A stretch of 64,000 bases of DNA from Flavobacterium sp. K5-23 (GCF_023278045.1 NZ_CP056783.1:186001-250000), one strand, 5' to 3'; numbered from the stretch's first letter, positions 8,255 to 17,439 are shown. Notes: generated by a model not told the origin, from the letters alone. Numbers and translations: made by a program.

Positions 8255-9667
8255 TTATTTTCTTCTTTTCCCAGTAATTTTACCGGTTGTCTGTATTCCC
8301 ATATAATCCTGAACGGTTCTAAAACCGATGAAACTTCTAGCAGAATCTGCGTATTCAAAATCTCTCGTACCTACTTGTAGGAAATAGGCAACGTCTTTCC
8401 AAGAACCTCCACGAACCACCTTACGTTTATTAGAATTATCCATTACATTTGGATTCATAGACGATACATATTCATATGCATTTGGGTCATATGATGAATC
8501 AGTCCATTCAGCAACATTCCCTGCCATATTATACAGGTTATAGCCATTAGGATCGTATGATTTTGCTTCTACTGTATACAATGCCTGATCAGCAGCATAG
8601 TCACCTCTACTTGGCTTGAAATTAGCAAGGAAACAGCCTCTGTCATTTTTAGTATAAGGTCCACCCCAAGGATATGTAGCCGACTCCAGACCACCTCTAG
8701 CTGAATATTCCCATTCTGCTTCTGTAGGTAATCTAAATGAATTCACATCATCAGTATGATTCTTTTTAGATCTTATATAACTGTTTTTATACAAAGTTCT
8801 CCACGCACAAAAAGCTTTTGCTTGAGTCCAAGTAACTCCTACAACCGGATAATCCCCGTATGCCTGATGCCAGAAATAATCATTATGCATAGGTTCGTTA
8901 TAAGAATAAGCAAAATCTTTAATCCAAGTTGTTGTGTCAGGATATACTTTTACTTGTTCAATCTTAATGAAATCTTTTCTTTTACTTGTTTTAGATTTTG
9001 CAGCAGCCTGAATATCCATCCATGAGTAACGAAACTTCAATTGATTCACATCTATAGTTCTCAAACCATTATATGACTCGGCTATAGGGATGTACATAGA
9101 GTCCATTACCTCAACATAATATTCATCTGGATACAACTTAGGATCTTTTATTAATTTCACTTTTTTATTCAGCTTTCTCCCTGCATATGGATCATCATCA
9201 GTACCAAAACTGTAATAATTATTATACATATACTTATCATACGCAGTCATTTTTTCAGGATCAGAATCATTAAAAGCGAAATCACCAATACTTCCAGCGT
9301 TTTTACCTTTGCCGCTTGTTGATCCTGCCTTAATTCCTGACATATCCGCATAAATAGCTAATTTCACTCTCATAGTAGAGTCTTTTACCCATTCTACAAA
9401 TTTACGATATTCACTATTTGTAATTTCGGTCTCGTCCATATAAAATGAACGTACAGTAACCGTTTTAGTTGGCGCATCTTGAACTTCAGCTAAATCAGCG
9501 TCTGATTTACCCATAATAAAAGAACCACCTGGCACTAAAGTCATACCATAAGGCTTTTCAGGATGCCATTTCGCTCCCTTTACACCTACTAATTCGCCTT
9601 TGTCTCCTGATTTACCACAGCTAGTTAGTAGTGCTAAAATTGCCATAAATGCAATGAACTTCTTCAT
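8255..9667 (-). CDS. gldK: Gliding motility / type IX secretion lipoprotein GldK
   Basis: The 470-residue protein opens with a lipoprotein signal and lipobox (LLTSC, Cys17). It then has a formylglycine-generating-enzyme (FGE/sulfatase-modifying) fold running almost to the C-terminus, seen as SFIMGK near residue 50, FRLPTEAEWEYSARGG near 310, and NMAGNVAEWTDS and VVRGGSWKD further on. This is GldK (PorK), an outer-membrane lipoprotein that forms the periplasmic ring with GldN. The FGE fold is structural in this family rather than an active enzyme. It is first in the operon, with a promoter-like sequence at 9706-9736. Confidence 0.95.
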   Translation of the reverse strand: MKKFIAFMAILALLTSCGKSGDKGELVGVKGAKWHPEKPYGMTLVPGGSFIMGKSDADLAEVQDAPTKTVTVRSFYMDETEITNSEYRKFVEWVKDSTMRVKLAIYADMSGIKAGSTSGKGKNAGSIGDFAFNDSDPEKMTAYDKYMYNNYYSFGTDDDPYAGRKLNKKVKLIKDPKLYPDEYYVEVMDSMYIPIAESYNGLRTIDVNQLKFRYSWMDIQAAAKSKTSKRKDFIKIEQVKVYPDTTTWIKDFAYSYNEPMHNDYFWHQAYGDYPVVGVTWTQAKAFCAWRTLYKNSYIRSKKNHTDDVNSFRLPTEAEWEYSARGGLESATYPWGGPYTKNDRGCFLANFKPSRGDYAADQALYTVEAKSYDPNGYNLYNMAGNVAEWTDSSYDPNAYEYVSSMNPNVMDNSNKRKVVRGGSWKDVAYFLQVGTRDFEYADSARSFIGFRTVQDYMGIQTTGKITGKRRK

Positions 9668-9705
9668 ATAAATTCGGGTTATAAATTCATTAATTTTTAA
9701 GGATG

Positions 9706-9736
9706 TAAACCTATTTATTATTTTTTAAAAAAACAA
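9706..9736 (-). promoter_or_regulatory. Probable promoter of gldKLMN
   Basis: On the minus strand TTG (9736-9734) lies 20 bases before TAGGTTTA (9713-9706), close to the Bacteroidota consensus TTG-N(19-21)-TAnnTTTG apart from the last base. It sits about 40 bases before the gldK start. Confidence 0.45.
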
Positions 9737-9795
9737 TTATTTTACACTAAACAAAATTCTTTTTTATAAGAAAAAATTGAATAGGTAATTTCACT

Positions 9796-10947
9796 TTAAA
9801 CGATGTTTTTTCGTTGTGCTTTCCACCATCTCTCTGGCAACTCTTGATTACATGCTGCCAAATACTCTTCGTAGGAACAAGGTAATAACGTATTTCTTTT
9901 TAATTTATTATTACCATTCGAAATAAAAGGTATCTCAATCCACCATCTATCGGTTTTGTCACTTTTATAAAAAACAAGCACTTCTTCCTCAAGAGGTACT
10001 ATATATTTTAAATAATTTTCCCTGCTCCCAAATGGATATTCGAAAGAACGATAATGATAACCTTCAATAAAATACCATATTATCTGTGCAATTAAAACGG
10101 ATTCTTGCAAAGAATTATTGTGATTAAACACCCCAAAAGAGGAAACCTTATCACTAATTCCTGCATATCTTGACAAAGAACAAATCTCTTTCCCGTTAAA
10201 ACCGTTTGGCGCAAAACTGGCAATATTCCCCGAATCAGCTGATTTCACTGAGTTCAGATCAACACTTACCAAATCTGCATCTCTAAATACCGGTTCTGCC
10301 AAAGAAATATTATTCGAAATTTCTCCTAATCTATATCCATCGAAAAATAATTTTTCCACTAAATCTATCTCCTCTTGCGAATTATAATAGGTTTGATACC
10401 CAATATTGCAATAATTAAAAAGATTATTTGGCTCATCAATAATTATTTTAGTCAAATAAGATGTAGCCGGAACCCCTTCATTTTCTTTTCCGAAATCAAA
10501 TTTACTATCAATCGAAACCAAATTCACCATTTGCTCTAAATCATCGTAAGCCCTATACATTGCATAAGTCAAATCTTGAGAACCTCCTATCACTATAGGA
10601 ATGATTTTTTTCTTTATTAGACCTGAAGCCACTTTTCGCAAAGCAAAATATGTATCATTAATCGAATCCCCAGCGAGAATATCTCCTAAATCAGCAATAG
10701 ATGCATCCCAATTACCAGGAAACATACTGTATAATTCTTTACGAATTGCTGTCAAATCTACCTCAGCTTCTCTTTTATTATTCCCTCGATTATCTAAAAC
10801 ACCTATAACAGCTATTTTAATTTGATTCAAATCCGGGAATTGTTCTTTGGTATGAAAAACAATTTTACTTCCCAATTCCTGTGAAGAAAAAGCATTTATC
10901 AATTCAAGGATTTCATTATCTATAGGTTTTAGAAAATCAAATTCCAT
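9796..10947 (-). CDS. Arginase/ureohydrolase-fold protein with degenerate metal site (annotated formimidoylglutamase in relatives)
   Basis: 383 residues with the ureohydrolase fold, as in arginase, agmatinase and formimidoylglutamase. Family landmarks are present but altered. GGxH is GGSQD (residues 121-125, Gln for His), DxHxD is DSKFD (147-151, Lys for His), and SxDxDxxDP is SVDLNSV (228-234, Asn for the second Asp, no DP). Three of the usual manganese ligands are therefore changed, so normal hydrolase activity is doubtful. I start at the ATG at 10947 (MEFDFLKP); the upstream ATG at 10983 only adds a charged run. It sits between topA and gldK, an order I believe is common in flavobacteria. 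The fold call is firm, the function unknown. Confidence 0.75.
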   Translation of the reverse strand: MEFDFLKPIDNEILELINAFSSQELGSKIVFHTKEQFPDLNQIKIAVIGVLDNRGNNKREAEVDLTAIRKELYSMFPGNWDASIADLGDILAGDSINDTYFALRKVASGLIKKKIIPIVIGGSQDLTYAMYRAYDDLEQMVNLVSIDSKFDFGKENEGVPATSYLTKIIIDEPNNLFNYCNIGYQTYYNSQEEIDLVEKLFFDGYRLGEISNNISLAEPVFRDADLVSVDLNSVKSADSGNIASFAPNGFNGKEICSLSRYAGISDKVSSFGVFNHNNSLQESVLIAQIIWYFIEGYHYRSFEYPFGSRENYLKYIVPLEEEVLVFYKSDKTDRWWIEIPFISNGNNKLKRNTLLPCSYEEYLAACNQELPERWWKAQRKNIV

Positions 10948-11013
10948 TATTCTATTTTTATTTCCTTTCTCTATTCTTTCCAAAGGAGAGAACAGGATCT
11001 GGAATATGATTAT

Positions 11014-13548
11014 TTACTCTTTCTTTTTTGCAGGTGCTTTCTTCACGGCAGCTTTTTTAACCGCGGGCTTCTTTAGCGCTGCTTTTTTAGCTGGAGTTTT
11101 TTTAGCTGGTGTCTTTTTAGCAATCATTTCCTGAACTTCTTCTAGAGTCAACTTTGTAGCATCAACTTCTTTCCCTAATTCAATCTTGATTTTCCCTTTT
11201 GTAATAACCGAACGTCCCCAACGAGCCTTCTCCACCAGAATCCCTTCTTCTTCCCAGTTGTGAAGTACTTTATCAATGTTTTTCTGCAATTTATCCTCAA
11301 TCAACGCTTCTATATCTTCTTGAGATAGATTATCGAAATTGTATTTCTTGCTCACATTGATAAAAAGTCCATTCCATTTAATAAAAGGACCAAATCGACC
11401 AACACCTTTTTGAACACCTTCTTCTTTATAAACAGCTATTGGCGCATCGGCTATGGCTTTTTCATCAATCAGTTCTTTTGCTCTTTCCGCATCAACTTCA
11501 AGAGGATTTTCGCCTTTTGGCAAAGAAATAAAAACACTTCCGTGACGTACATAAGGACCAAAACGACCATTACTTACCTCAACTTCTTCTCCTTTATATT
11601 CTCCTAAATTTTTAGGCAACAAAAACAAATCCAATGCTTCTTCCAAAGTAATGTTTCCAATGTTTTGCTCCTTCATCAAGCTAGCGAACTTCTTCTCTTC
11701 ATCATCTGCTTCACCAATTTGAGCCATTGGGCCAAACTTCCCTAAACGAACACTCACTTGCTTTCCAGTTTTTGGGTCTTTACCCAAAATTCTTTCTCCG
11801 CTTTCTCTTTCTGCATTCGCCTCTACTTCTTTCACATTTGGGTGAAATTTATCGTAGAACTCCTGCATCATTTGAGTCCAGTTAACATTTCCCTCGGCTA
11901 TTTCGTCAAAGTCATGTTCCACTTTTGCAGTGAAATTATAATCCAGTATTGCTTCAAAATTCTTAACTAAAAAGTCAGTTACAATTGTCCCAATATCTGT
12001 TGGCACTAACTTTCCTTTATCAGAACCTGTGTTTTCTTTTAATAACTTCTCCCCTACTTTACCGGATTGTAGTGTTAATTGAGTGTAATTTCTTTCTTGA
12101 CCGTCAAGATTTCCTTTTTCAACATAATTTCTGTTGATAATAGTAGAAATTGTAGGTGCGTAAGTAGATGGACGACCTATTCCTAATTCTTCCAGCTTCT
12201 TTACTAAAGAGGCCTCAGTATATCTTGCAGCTGCTCGCGAATATCTTTCGGTTGCATTAATATAGTTGTTTTGTAACTTTTCGTTAACCTTCATACTCGG
12301 CAACATACCTTCTTGCTCTTCTTCATCGTCATCATGACCCTCAAGATACACCTTCAAGAATCCTTCAAAAAGCAATACTTCACCTGACGCAGTAAATATT
12401 TCGCCGTGATTATTAGCTTCAACTTTTACATTAGTACGTTCTAATTGCGCATCACTCATTTGAGAAGCCAATGTTCTTTTCCAAATCAAATCATACAAAC
12501 GAGCCTGATCTCTATCAATATTTACTGTATGTCTTGACATATCAGTTGGACGGATAGCTTCGTGAGCTTCTTGTGCCCCTTTGCTCTTATTAGTAAATGT
12601 TCTTGGCTTAGAAAACTCCTTTCCATACGATTTGATGATTTCAGCTTCAGCGGCATTCATCGCGTCATTAGATAGATTCACACTATCAGTTCTCATATAC
12701 GTTATCAATCCAGCCTCATACAAACGTTGAGCTAATTGCATAGTAATTCCAACCGGTAAATACAATTTACGAGCTGCTTCCTGTTGTAAGGTCGAAGTGG
12801 TAAAGGGTGCAGTTGGTGATTTTTTAGTCGGTTTAGTTTCTAAATCCGCTACCTTATATATAGAACCTATATTTTTATTTAAAAAATCTTCGGCTTCTTT
12901 TTTTGTATTGAAATTTTTAGGAAGTTTTGCTTTGAATGATTTTCCTGCTTCATTAGTAAACTCAGCAACAACAGAATAAGTTGCAATTGCATTAAAGTTT
13001 TGAATTTCACGCTCACGCTCCACAATCAAACGAACTGAAACTGATTGCACACGACCCGCAGACAAACCTCCTTTAATCTTTCTCCATAAAACAGGAGATA
13101 ATTCGTAACCAACTAATCGGTCTAATACACGACGTGCTTGTTGTGCATTAACTAAATTATAATCAATTTCACGTGGATTCTCAATAGCTTTTAGAATTGC
13201 TGTTTTCGTAATCTCGTGAAATACAATACGTTTTGTTTTTGACTTGTCTAAATTCAATTCTTCGGCTAAATGCCAAGAAATAGCTTCTCCCTCTCGATCC
13301 TCATCACTTGCCAACCAAACCATTTCAGCTTTCTTTGCCAAGCCTTTCAACTTAGCTACTAACGCTTTTTTATCAGCAGAAACTTCGTATTTTGGTTTAA
13401 AACCATTTTCAACATCAACTCCTATTTCCTTAGAAGGCAAGTCGGCAATATGCCCATAACTCGACTCTACTTGAAAATCAGTTCCTAGAAATTTCTCGAT
13501 TGTTTTTGCCTTTGCAGGTGACTCAACTATTACTAAATTCTTTGCCAT
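11014..13548 (-). CDS. topA: DNA topoisomerase I
   Basis: 844 residues. The N-terminal TOPRIM domain has the acidic triad (ESPAKAKTIEKFLG at the start, then DEDREGEAISWH). The active-site tyrosine lies in GLITYMRTDS near residue 283. The C-terminal part has several topoisomerase-C repeats (GRFGPYVRHG, GRFGPFIKWN, RWGRSVITKG) without cysteine zinc fingers. The last 45 residues are a lysine, alanine and proline-rich tail built on the pattern KKTPAKK/KKAAVKK, like histone H1. The enzyme relaxes negative supercoils by cutting one strand. The start at 13548 (MAKNLVIVESPAKAKT) is the conserved one. Confidence 0.97.
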   Translation of the reverse strand: MAKNLVIVESPAKAKTIEKFLGTDFQVESSYGHIADLPSKEIGVDVENGFKPKYEVSADKKALVAKLKGLAKKAEMVWLASDEDREGEAISWHLAEELNLDKSKTKRIVFHEITKTAILKAIENPREIDYNLVNAQQARRVLDRLVGYELSPVLWRKIKGGLSAGRVQSVSVRLIVEREREIQNFNAIATYSVVAEFTNEAGKSFKAKLPKNFNTKKEAEDFLNKNIGSIYKVADLETKPTKKSPTAPFTTSTLQQEAARKLYLPVGITMQLAQRLYEAGLITYMRTDSVNLSNDAMNAAEAEIIKSYGKEFSKPRTFTNKSKGAQEAHEAIRPTDMSRHTVNIDRDQARLYDLIWKRTLASQMSDAQLERTNVKVEANNHGEIFTASGEVLLFEGFLKVYLEGHDDDEEEQEGMLPSMKVNEKLQNNYINATERYSRAAARYTEASLVKKLEELGIGRPSTYAPTISTIINRNYVEKGNLDGQERNYTQLTLQSGKVGEKLLKENTGSDKGKLVPTDIGTIVTDFLVKNFEAILDYNFTAKVEHDFDEIAEGNVNWTQMMQEFYDKFHPNVKEVEANAERESGERILGKDPKTGKQVSVRLGKFGPMAQIGEADDEEKKFASLMKEQNIGNITLEEALDLFLLPKNLGEYKGEEVEVSNGRFGPYVRHGSVFISLPKGENPLEVDAERAKELIDEKAIADAPIAVYKEEGVQKGVGRFGPFIKWNGLFINVSKKYNFDNLSQEDIEALIEDKLQKNIDKVLHNWEEEGILVEKARWGRSVITKGKIKIELGKEVDATKLTLEEVQEMIAKKTPAKKTPAKKAALKKPAVKKAAVKKAPAKKKE

Positions 13549-13566
13549 TGCTCTATTTTTCTAGGA

Positions 13567-13574
13567 CAAAAGTA
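13567..13574 (-). promoter_or_regulatory. Possible topA -7 box
   Basis: The minus strand reads TACTTTTG here, a match to TAnnTTTG, about 20 bases before the topA start. I found no clear TTG about 20 bases further upstream. Confidence 0.35.
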
Positions 13575-13746
13575 TATTTTTTTTTTAGATATTGAGATTT
13601 TGAACTGATTTAAAAAAATTAATTCAACAATAAAGCAGGCTCACTCCTATATAAAAGATACAGTTTTCAAATCCACACAGCCTATAAAATAAAAAACAAA
13701 AAGCTAAAAATAATCCAAAAACATTGTTAATTCTTCGTCTGACATC

Positions 13747-13778
13747 TTGTCACATTCATTCAAATAATTGTACCTTTG
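13747..13778 (+). promoter_or_regulatory. Probable miaB promoter
   Basis: TTG at 13747-13749 and TACCTTTG at 13771-13778 are 21 bases apart, a good fit to the Bacteroidota promoter (TTG about -33, TAnnTTTG about -7). The box is about 35 bases before the miaB start. Confidence 0.6.
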
Positions 13779-13812
13779 CGACCTTATTAAATTACACTTT
13801 TGAAAGTGACTT

Positions 13813-15258
13813 ATGGAAAAGATTATTGAAGAAAGCAAACAAGGCGAAAGTCTTGTTCTAGAGAATAAACCCGAAAACACAAAAAAGCTATTCATAGAAA
13901 GCTATGGATGTGCAATGAATTTTTCAGACAGTGAAATAGTAGCTTCTATTTTGTCTGATAATGGATTCAATACCACCCAGATTCTAGAGGAAGCCGACTT
14001 GGTTTTAGTAAATACTTGTTCCATAAGGGATAAAGCAGAACAAACCATTCGAAAAAGATTAGAAAAATACAATGCGGTAAAACGCATTAACCCAAAAATG
14101 AAGGTGGGCGTTTTAGGCTGTATGGCTGAGCGTTTGAAAAGCCAATTTTTAGAGGAAGAAAAAATTGTAGACCTAGTAGTAGGCCCTGATGCCTATAAAG
14201 ATTTACCTAGTTTACTTCAAGAAGTTGAAGAAGGACGTGATGCAATAAATGTGATTTTGTCGAAAGATGAAACTTATGGCGACATCTCCCCTGTTCGATT
14301 AATGAGTAACGGAATAACTGCTCTTGTTTCAATCACTCGTGGCTGTGATAATATGTGTACTTTTTGCGTAGTTCCCTTTACAAGAGGACGCGAACGCAGT
14401 AGAGAACCACAAAGTATCATGAAAGAGATACAAGATTTGTGGGACAAAGGTTTTAAAGAAATCACTCTTTTAGGCCAGAATGTAGATAGCTATTTATGGT
14501 ATGGAGGTGGCTTGAAAAAAGATTTTGTATCAGCTTCAGAAATGCAAAAAGCAACTGCAGTGGATTTTGACCAGTTATTAGAAATGGTAGCTGTAGGTTT
14601 TCCAAAAATGCGAATTCGTTTTTCAACTTCGAATCCGCAAGACATGCACGAAAGTGTATTACACGTGATTGCTAAATATCCAAACATTTGCAAGCACATT
14701 CACTTGCCTGTTCAATCTGGAAGCAATAGAATTCTAAAAGAAATGAATCGTTTGCATACCCGTGAGGAATACATGACGTTGATAGATAAAATCAAAACTA
14801 TTATTCCAAATGGTTCTATTTCACAAGATATGATTACAGGATTCCCTACTGAAACCGAAGAAGACCACAAGGACACTTTGAGTTTAATGGAATATGTGAA
14901 ATATAATTTTGGTTATATGTACTCTTATTCTGAACGCCCAGGAACATTAGCTGGCCGTAAAATGGAAGATGATGTTACCGAAGAAACAAAAGCCCGAAGA
15001 TTACAGGAAATTGTTGATTTACAACAAAAACACGCTTGGTTACGTTCAGAAGAATATATTGGACAAACCGTAGAAGTATTAGTTGAGAAACTTTCGAAAA
15101 AATCAAAAGAAGAGTTTTCAGGTAGAAATTCACAAAGCATAACCGTAGTTTTCCCAAAGGAGCATTATAAAATTGGTGACTTTGTTAATGTAAAAATAAC
15201 AAATTGCACCAGCGGAACTTTAAAAGGAGAAGCTGTTGGTTTAAGCGAAATGAATTAA
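13813..15258 (+). CDS. miaB: tRNA-2-methylthio-N6-dimethylallyladenosine synthase MiaB
   Basis: 481 residues in the three-part methylthiotransferase order. The N-terminal UPF0004 domain binds one iron-sulfur cluster through SYGCAMNFSDSE, NTCSIRDKA and VLGCMAER. The radical SAM domain carries the CxxxCxxC cluster in RGCDNMCTFC near residue 177. A C-terminal TRAM domain covers roughly the last 65 residues. MiaB adds a methylthio group at C2 of i6A37 in tRNAs that read UNN codons. The extra 25 or so N-terminal residues before the UPF0004 domain are normal for flavobacteria. The small membrane protein gene starts 12 bases later on the same strand. Confidence 0.96.
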   Translation: MEKIIEESKQGESLVLENKPENTKKLFIESYGCAMNFSDSEIVASILSDNGFNTTQILEEADLVLVNTCSIRDKAEQTIRKRLEKYNAVKRINPKMKVGVLGCMAERLKSQFLEEEKIVDLVVGPDAYKDLPSLLQEVEEGRDAINVILSKDETYGDISPVRLMSNGITALVSITRGCDNMCTFCVVPFTRGRERSREPQSIMKEIQDLWDKGFKEITLLGQNVDSYLWYGGGLKKDFVSASEMQKATAVDFDQLLEMVAVGFPKMRIRFSTSNPQDMHESVLHVIAKYPNICKHIHLPVQSGSNRILKEMNRLHTREEYMTLIDKIKTIIPNGSISQDMITGFPTETEEDHKDTLSLMEYVKYNFGYMYSYSERPGTLAGRKMEDDVTEETKARRLQEIVDLQQKHAWLRSEEYIGQTVEVLVEKLSKKSKEEFSGRNSQSITVVFPKEHYKIGDFVNVKITNCTSGTLKGEAVGLSEMN

Positions 15259-15269
15259 CATACTATATA

Positions 15270-15431
15270 ATGACAAAGAAAAATATAATAGTTGCTTTGA
15301 TTACTTTTATTGTAGGTTTTGGCTCAACGTTTTACATTATTAGAACATTCTTCCCTAAAAAAGAAGTAGTGAAAACGGTTACCATAAACGATACGATTTC
15401 TACAACCAAGGAAGAGAATGTTGACAAATAA
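15270..15431 (+). CDS. Small single-pass membrane protein (53 residues)
   Basis: A 53-residue frame starting with ATG at 15270, 12 bases after the miaB stop. It has a basic N-terminus (MTKK), a hydrophobic helix (about residues 5-27) and a charged tail rich in Lys, Thr and Glu. The layout fits a single-pass inner-membrane protein with the tail outside the helix. I do not recognise a family. A longer reading that starts inside miaB is in frame but overlaps the end of miaB, so I prefer the short form. Position between miaB and the sigma-54 activator suggests co-transcription. Confidence 0.6.
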   Translation: MTKKNIIVALITFIVGFGSTFYIIRTFFPKKEVVKTVTINDTISTTKEENVDK

Positions 15432-15508
15432 AAAAGTCTAAAGTTTAGGTTTTTAGATTTTCGAAAGAAAGCTAAACTTAAACAAAGAAAACTTTAAACA
15501 ATACATAA

Positions 15509-16765
15509 ATGGAGTCCGTACAAGCCATAAAACAGCGATTTGAGATTATCGGAAATGATCCGAAATTGAATCGCGCCATAGAAAAAGCAATTCAGGTTGC
15601 CCCTACTGACATTTCAGTGTTAGTTGTAGGGGAAAGCGGTGTAGGGAAAGAAAGTGTCCCAAAAATCATACATTCGCTTTCACATAGAAAACACGGTAAA
15701 TACATTGCCGTAAACTGTGGCGCAATTCCAGAAGGGACAATTGACAGTGAATTATTCGGACACGAAAAAGGGGCGTTTACAGGTGCGACAAGCACTCGTG
15801 AAGGTTATTTTGAAGTGGCTGATGGCGGGACAATATTTCTTGATGAAGTAGGCGAATTACCTCTTACCACCCAAGTTAGATTACTTCGTGTGCTAGAAAA
15901 CGGTGAATTCATCAAAGTAGGTTCCTCACAGGTTCAAAAAACTGATGTCCGAATTGTAGCCGCTACAAACGTCAATTTATTCGACGCTATCGAAAAAGGA
16001 AAGTTTCGAGAAGATCTATACTACAGATTGAGTACAGTGGACATTCTACTTCCTCCTTTACGCGACCGAAAGGATGATATTCATTTATTGTTCAGGAAAT
16101 TCTCGTCTGATTTTGCACATAAATATAAAATGCCTCCACTTAAACTGGATGACAATGCCGTTCAGGTTTTACAAAAATTTCGTTGGAGCGGAAATATTCG
16201 CCAGTTGCGAAATGTAGCCGAACAAATTTCGGTTTTGGAAACCAATCGAGACATAACTGGAATGACGCTGCAATCTTACCTTCCGCATGAAGGAAGTAAC
16301 CTGCCATCGGTAATCAAGAATAAAAAAGCGGAAAGTGATTTTAGTACGGAAAGAGATATTTTATACAAAGTCCTTTTTGACATGAAAAGTGATTTGAACG
16401 ATTTGAAGAAACTGACATTGGAATTGATGAAAAACGGCGCATCTAAAGCCAAGGACATCAATCCTAATTTAATTCAGAAAATATATGGCTCAAATGAAAC
16501 TGACAGTGAAATCGATTTTGAAGAAGAGCCTCGAACTGCGGTAATGACTACTCAAAACAATTCGGAAAGTTACGACGAGCAGGAAGACAATTATCTTTTT
16601 GCCGAAACAATCGAAGAGGAAGAGATATTAAAACTAGAGCAGAAAGAGATTGAAATGATTAAAAAATCATTAGAAAAAAACAAAGGAAAAAGAAAAGCTG
16701 CCGCAGATGAATTAGGAATATCTGAAAGAACTTTATATCGAAAAATAAAGCAGTTTGATTTGTAA
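15509..16765 (+). CDS. Sigma-54-dependent transcriptional activator without receiver domain
   Basis: 418 residues. The AAA+ domain starts almost at the N-terminus, with Walker A GESGVGKE near 41-48 (Val in place of the usual Thr), the sigma-54 contact loop GAFTGA near 90-95, and Walker B GTIFLDEVGELP. An acidic linker (about 270-385) leads to a Fis-type helix-turn-helix at the C-terminus (RKAAADELGISERTLYRKIKQFDL). The protein would drive open-complex formation by sigma-54 RNA polymerase. There is no N-terminal receiver, GAF or PAS domain, so control must come from expression level, the AAA+ surface or a partner protein. It precedes lptE, a TPR gene and secG, which suggests a role in envelope biogenesis; that is inference. 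Confidence 0.9.
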   Translation: MESVQAIKQRFEIIGNDPKLNRAIEKAIQVAPTDISVLVVGESGVGKESVPKIIHSLSHRKHGKYIAVNCGAIPEGTIDSELFGHEKGAFTGATSTREGYFEVADGGTIFLDEVGELPLTTQVRLLRVLENGEFIKVGSSQVQKTDVRIVAATNVNLFDAIEKGKFREDLYYRLSTVDILLPPLRDRKDDIHLLFRKFSSDFAHKYKMPPLKLDDNAVQVLQKFRWSGNIRQLRNVAEQISVLETNRDITGMTLQSYLPHEGSNLPSVIKNKKAESDFSTERDILYKVLFDMKSDLNDLKKLTLELMKNGASKAKDINPNLIQKIYGSNETDSEIDFEEEPRTAVMTTQNNSESYDEQEDNYLFAETIEEEEILKLEQKEIEMIKKSLEKNKGKRKAAADELGISERTLYRKIKQFDL

Positions 16766-16849
16766 ATCAAATAAAAAACAAAACCCAAATTCCAAAATTC
16801 ATATATTTGAAAAATGGAATTTCAATAATTAGAATTTCTAATCCCAATT

Positions 16850-17353
16850 ATGAAAAAAGCGTATTCCCTTTTATTATTGATTAGTTTATCAATCTTTGCA
16901 AGTTGTTCCGTATATAATTTTACGGGAACTGGAAAAATTGACGCCAAAACATTTCAGGTTAATTTTTTCAACAACAATGCAGAACTGATAGAACCCGGAA
17001 TTGACAGAACCTTTACACTAACATTACAAGATTTAATACAGAATCAAACTAATTTAAATCTAGTAAAAAGCGGCGGGGATCTTACCTATGAAGGTGAAAT
17101 CACATCCTATAGAATAAGCCCTATGACTGCTACTGCAGATCAACGAGCAGCACAAAACCGATTGAGCATTAGAGTTAATGTTCGTTTTAGTAACAGAAAG
17201 AAAGAGACTGATAATTTTGAAAAAACATTCGATTTCTTTTATGACTATCCTGCTGAACAACAATTAACAGGAGCTACACTAAATAACGCGGTTAAAGTGA
17301 TTTTTGAAAGAATAACACAAGACATATTTAACGAGTCCCTTGCAAAATGGTAA
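16850..17353 (+). CDS. lptE: LptE-family LPS assembly lipoprotein
   Basis: 167 residues with a lipoprotein signal (LSIFASC, Cys19) and the LptE-like segment ELIEPGIDRTFTLTLQDLIQNQTNL. The middle region, with YRISPMTATADQRAAQNRLSIRVNVRF, is typical of the Bacteroidota LptE family (DUF4292/LptE-like). In the Lpt machine, LptE plugs the LptD barrel and helps place lipopolysaccharide in the outer leaflet. Its length is close to that of E. coli LptE (193 residues). It follows the sigma-54 activator and precedes the TPR protein and secG. Confidence 0.85.
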   Translation: MKKAYSLLLLISLSIFASCSVYNFTGTGKIDAKTFQVNFFNNNAELIEPGIDRTFTLTLQDLIQNQTNLNLVKSGGDLTYEGEITSYRISPMTATADQRAAQNRLSIRVNVRFSNRKKETDNFEKTFDFFYDYPAEQQLTGATLNNAVKVIFERITQDIFNESLAKW

Positions 17354-17383
17354 CAAAGTAGTACTCAGTTGGAAATTATACAA

Positions 17384-17430
17384 ACTGAAAATACTGATTA
17401 CTGAACTCTGATTACTGAACACTGAACACT
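17384..17430 (+). repeat. Degenerate heptamer tandem array (ACTGAnn)
   Basis: From 17393 the spacer reads five 7-base units ACTGATT, ACTGAAC, TCTGATT, ACTGAAC, ACTGAAC and a final ACT, after an earlier ACTGAAAAT. It fills the gap just before the start codon at 17440. Confidence 0.7.
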
Positions 17431-17439
17431 ATATAATAA

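Noticed and set aside
13704..13895. Minus-strand frame of 63 codons overlapping the miaB start
   Set aside because: It covers the miaB promoter and N-terminus on the opposite strand, with no family features.
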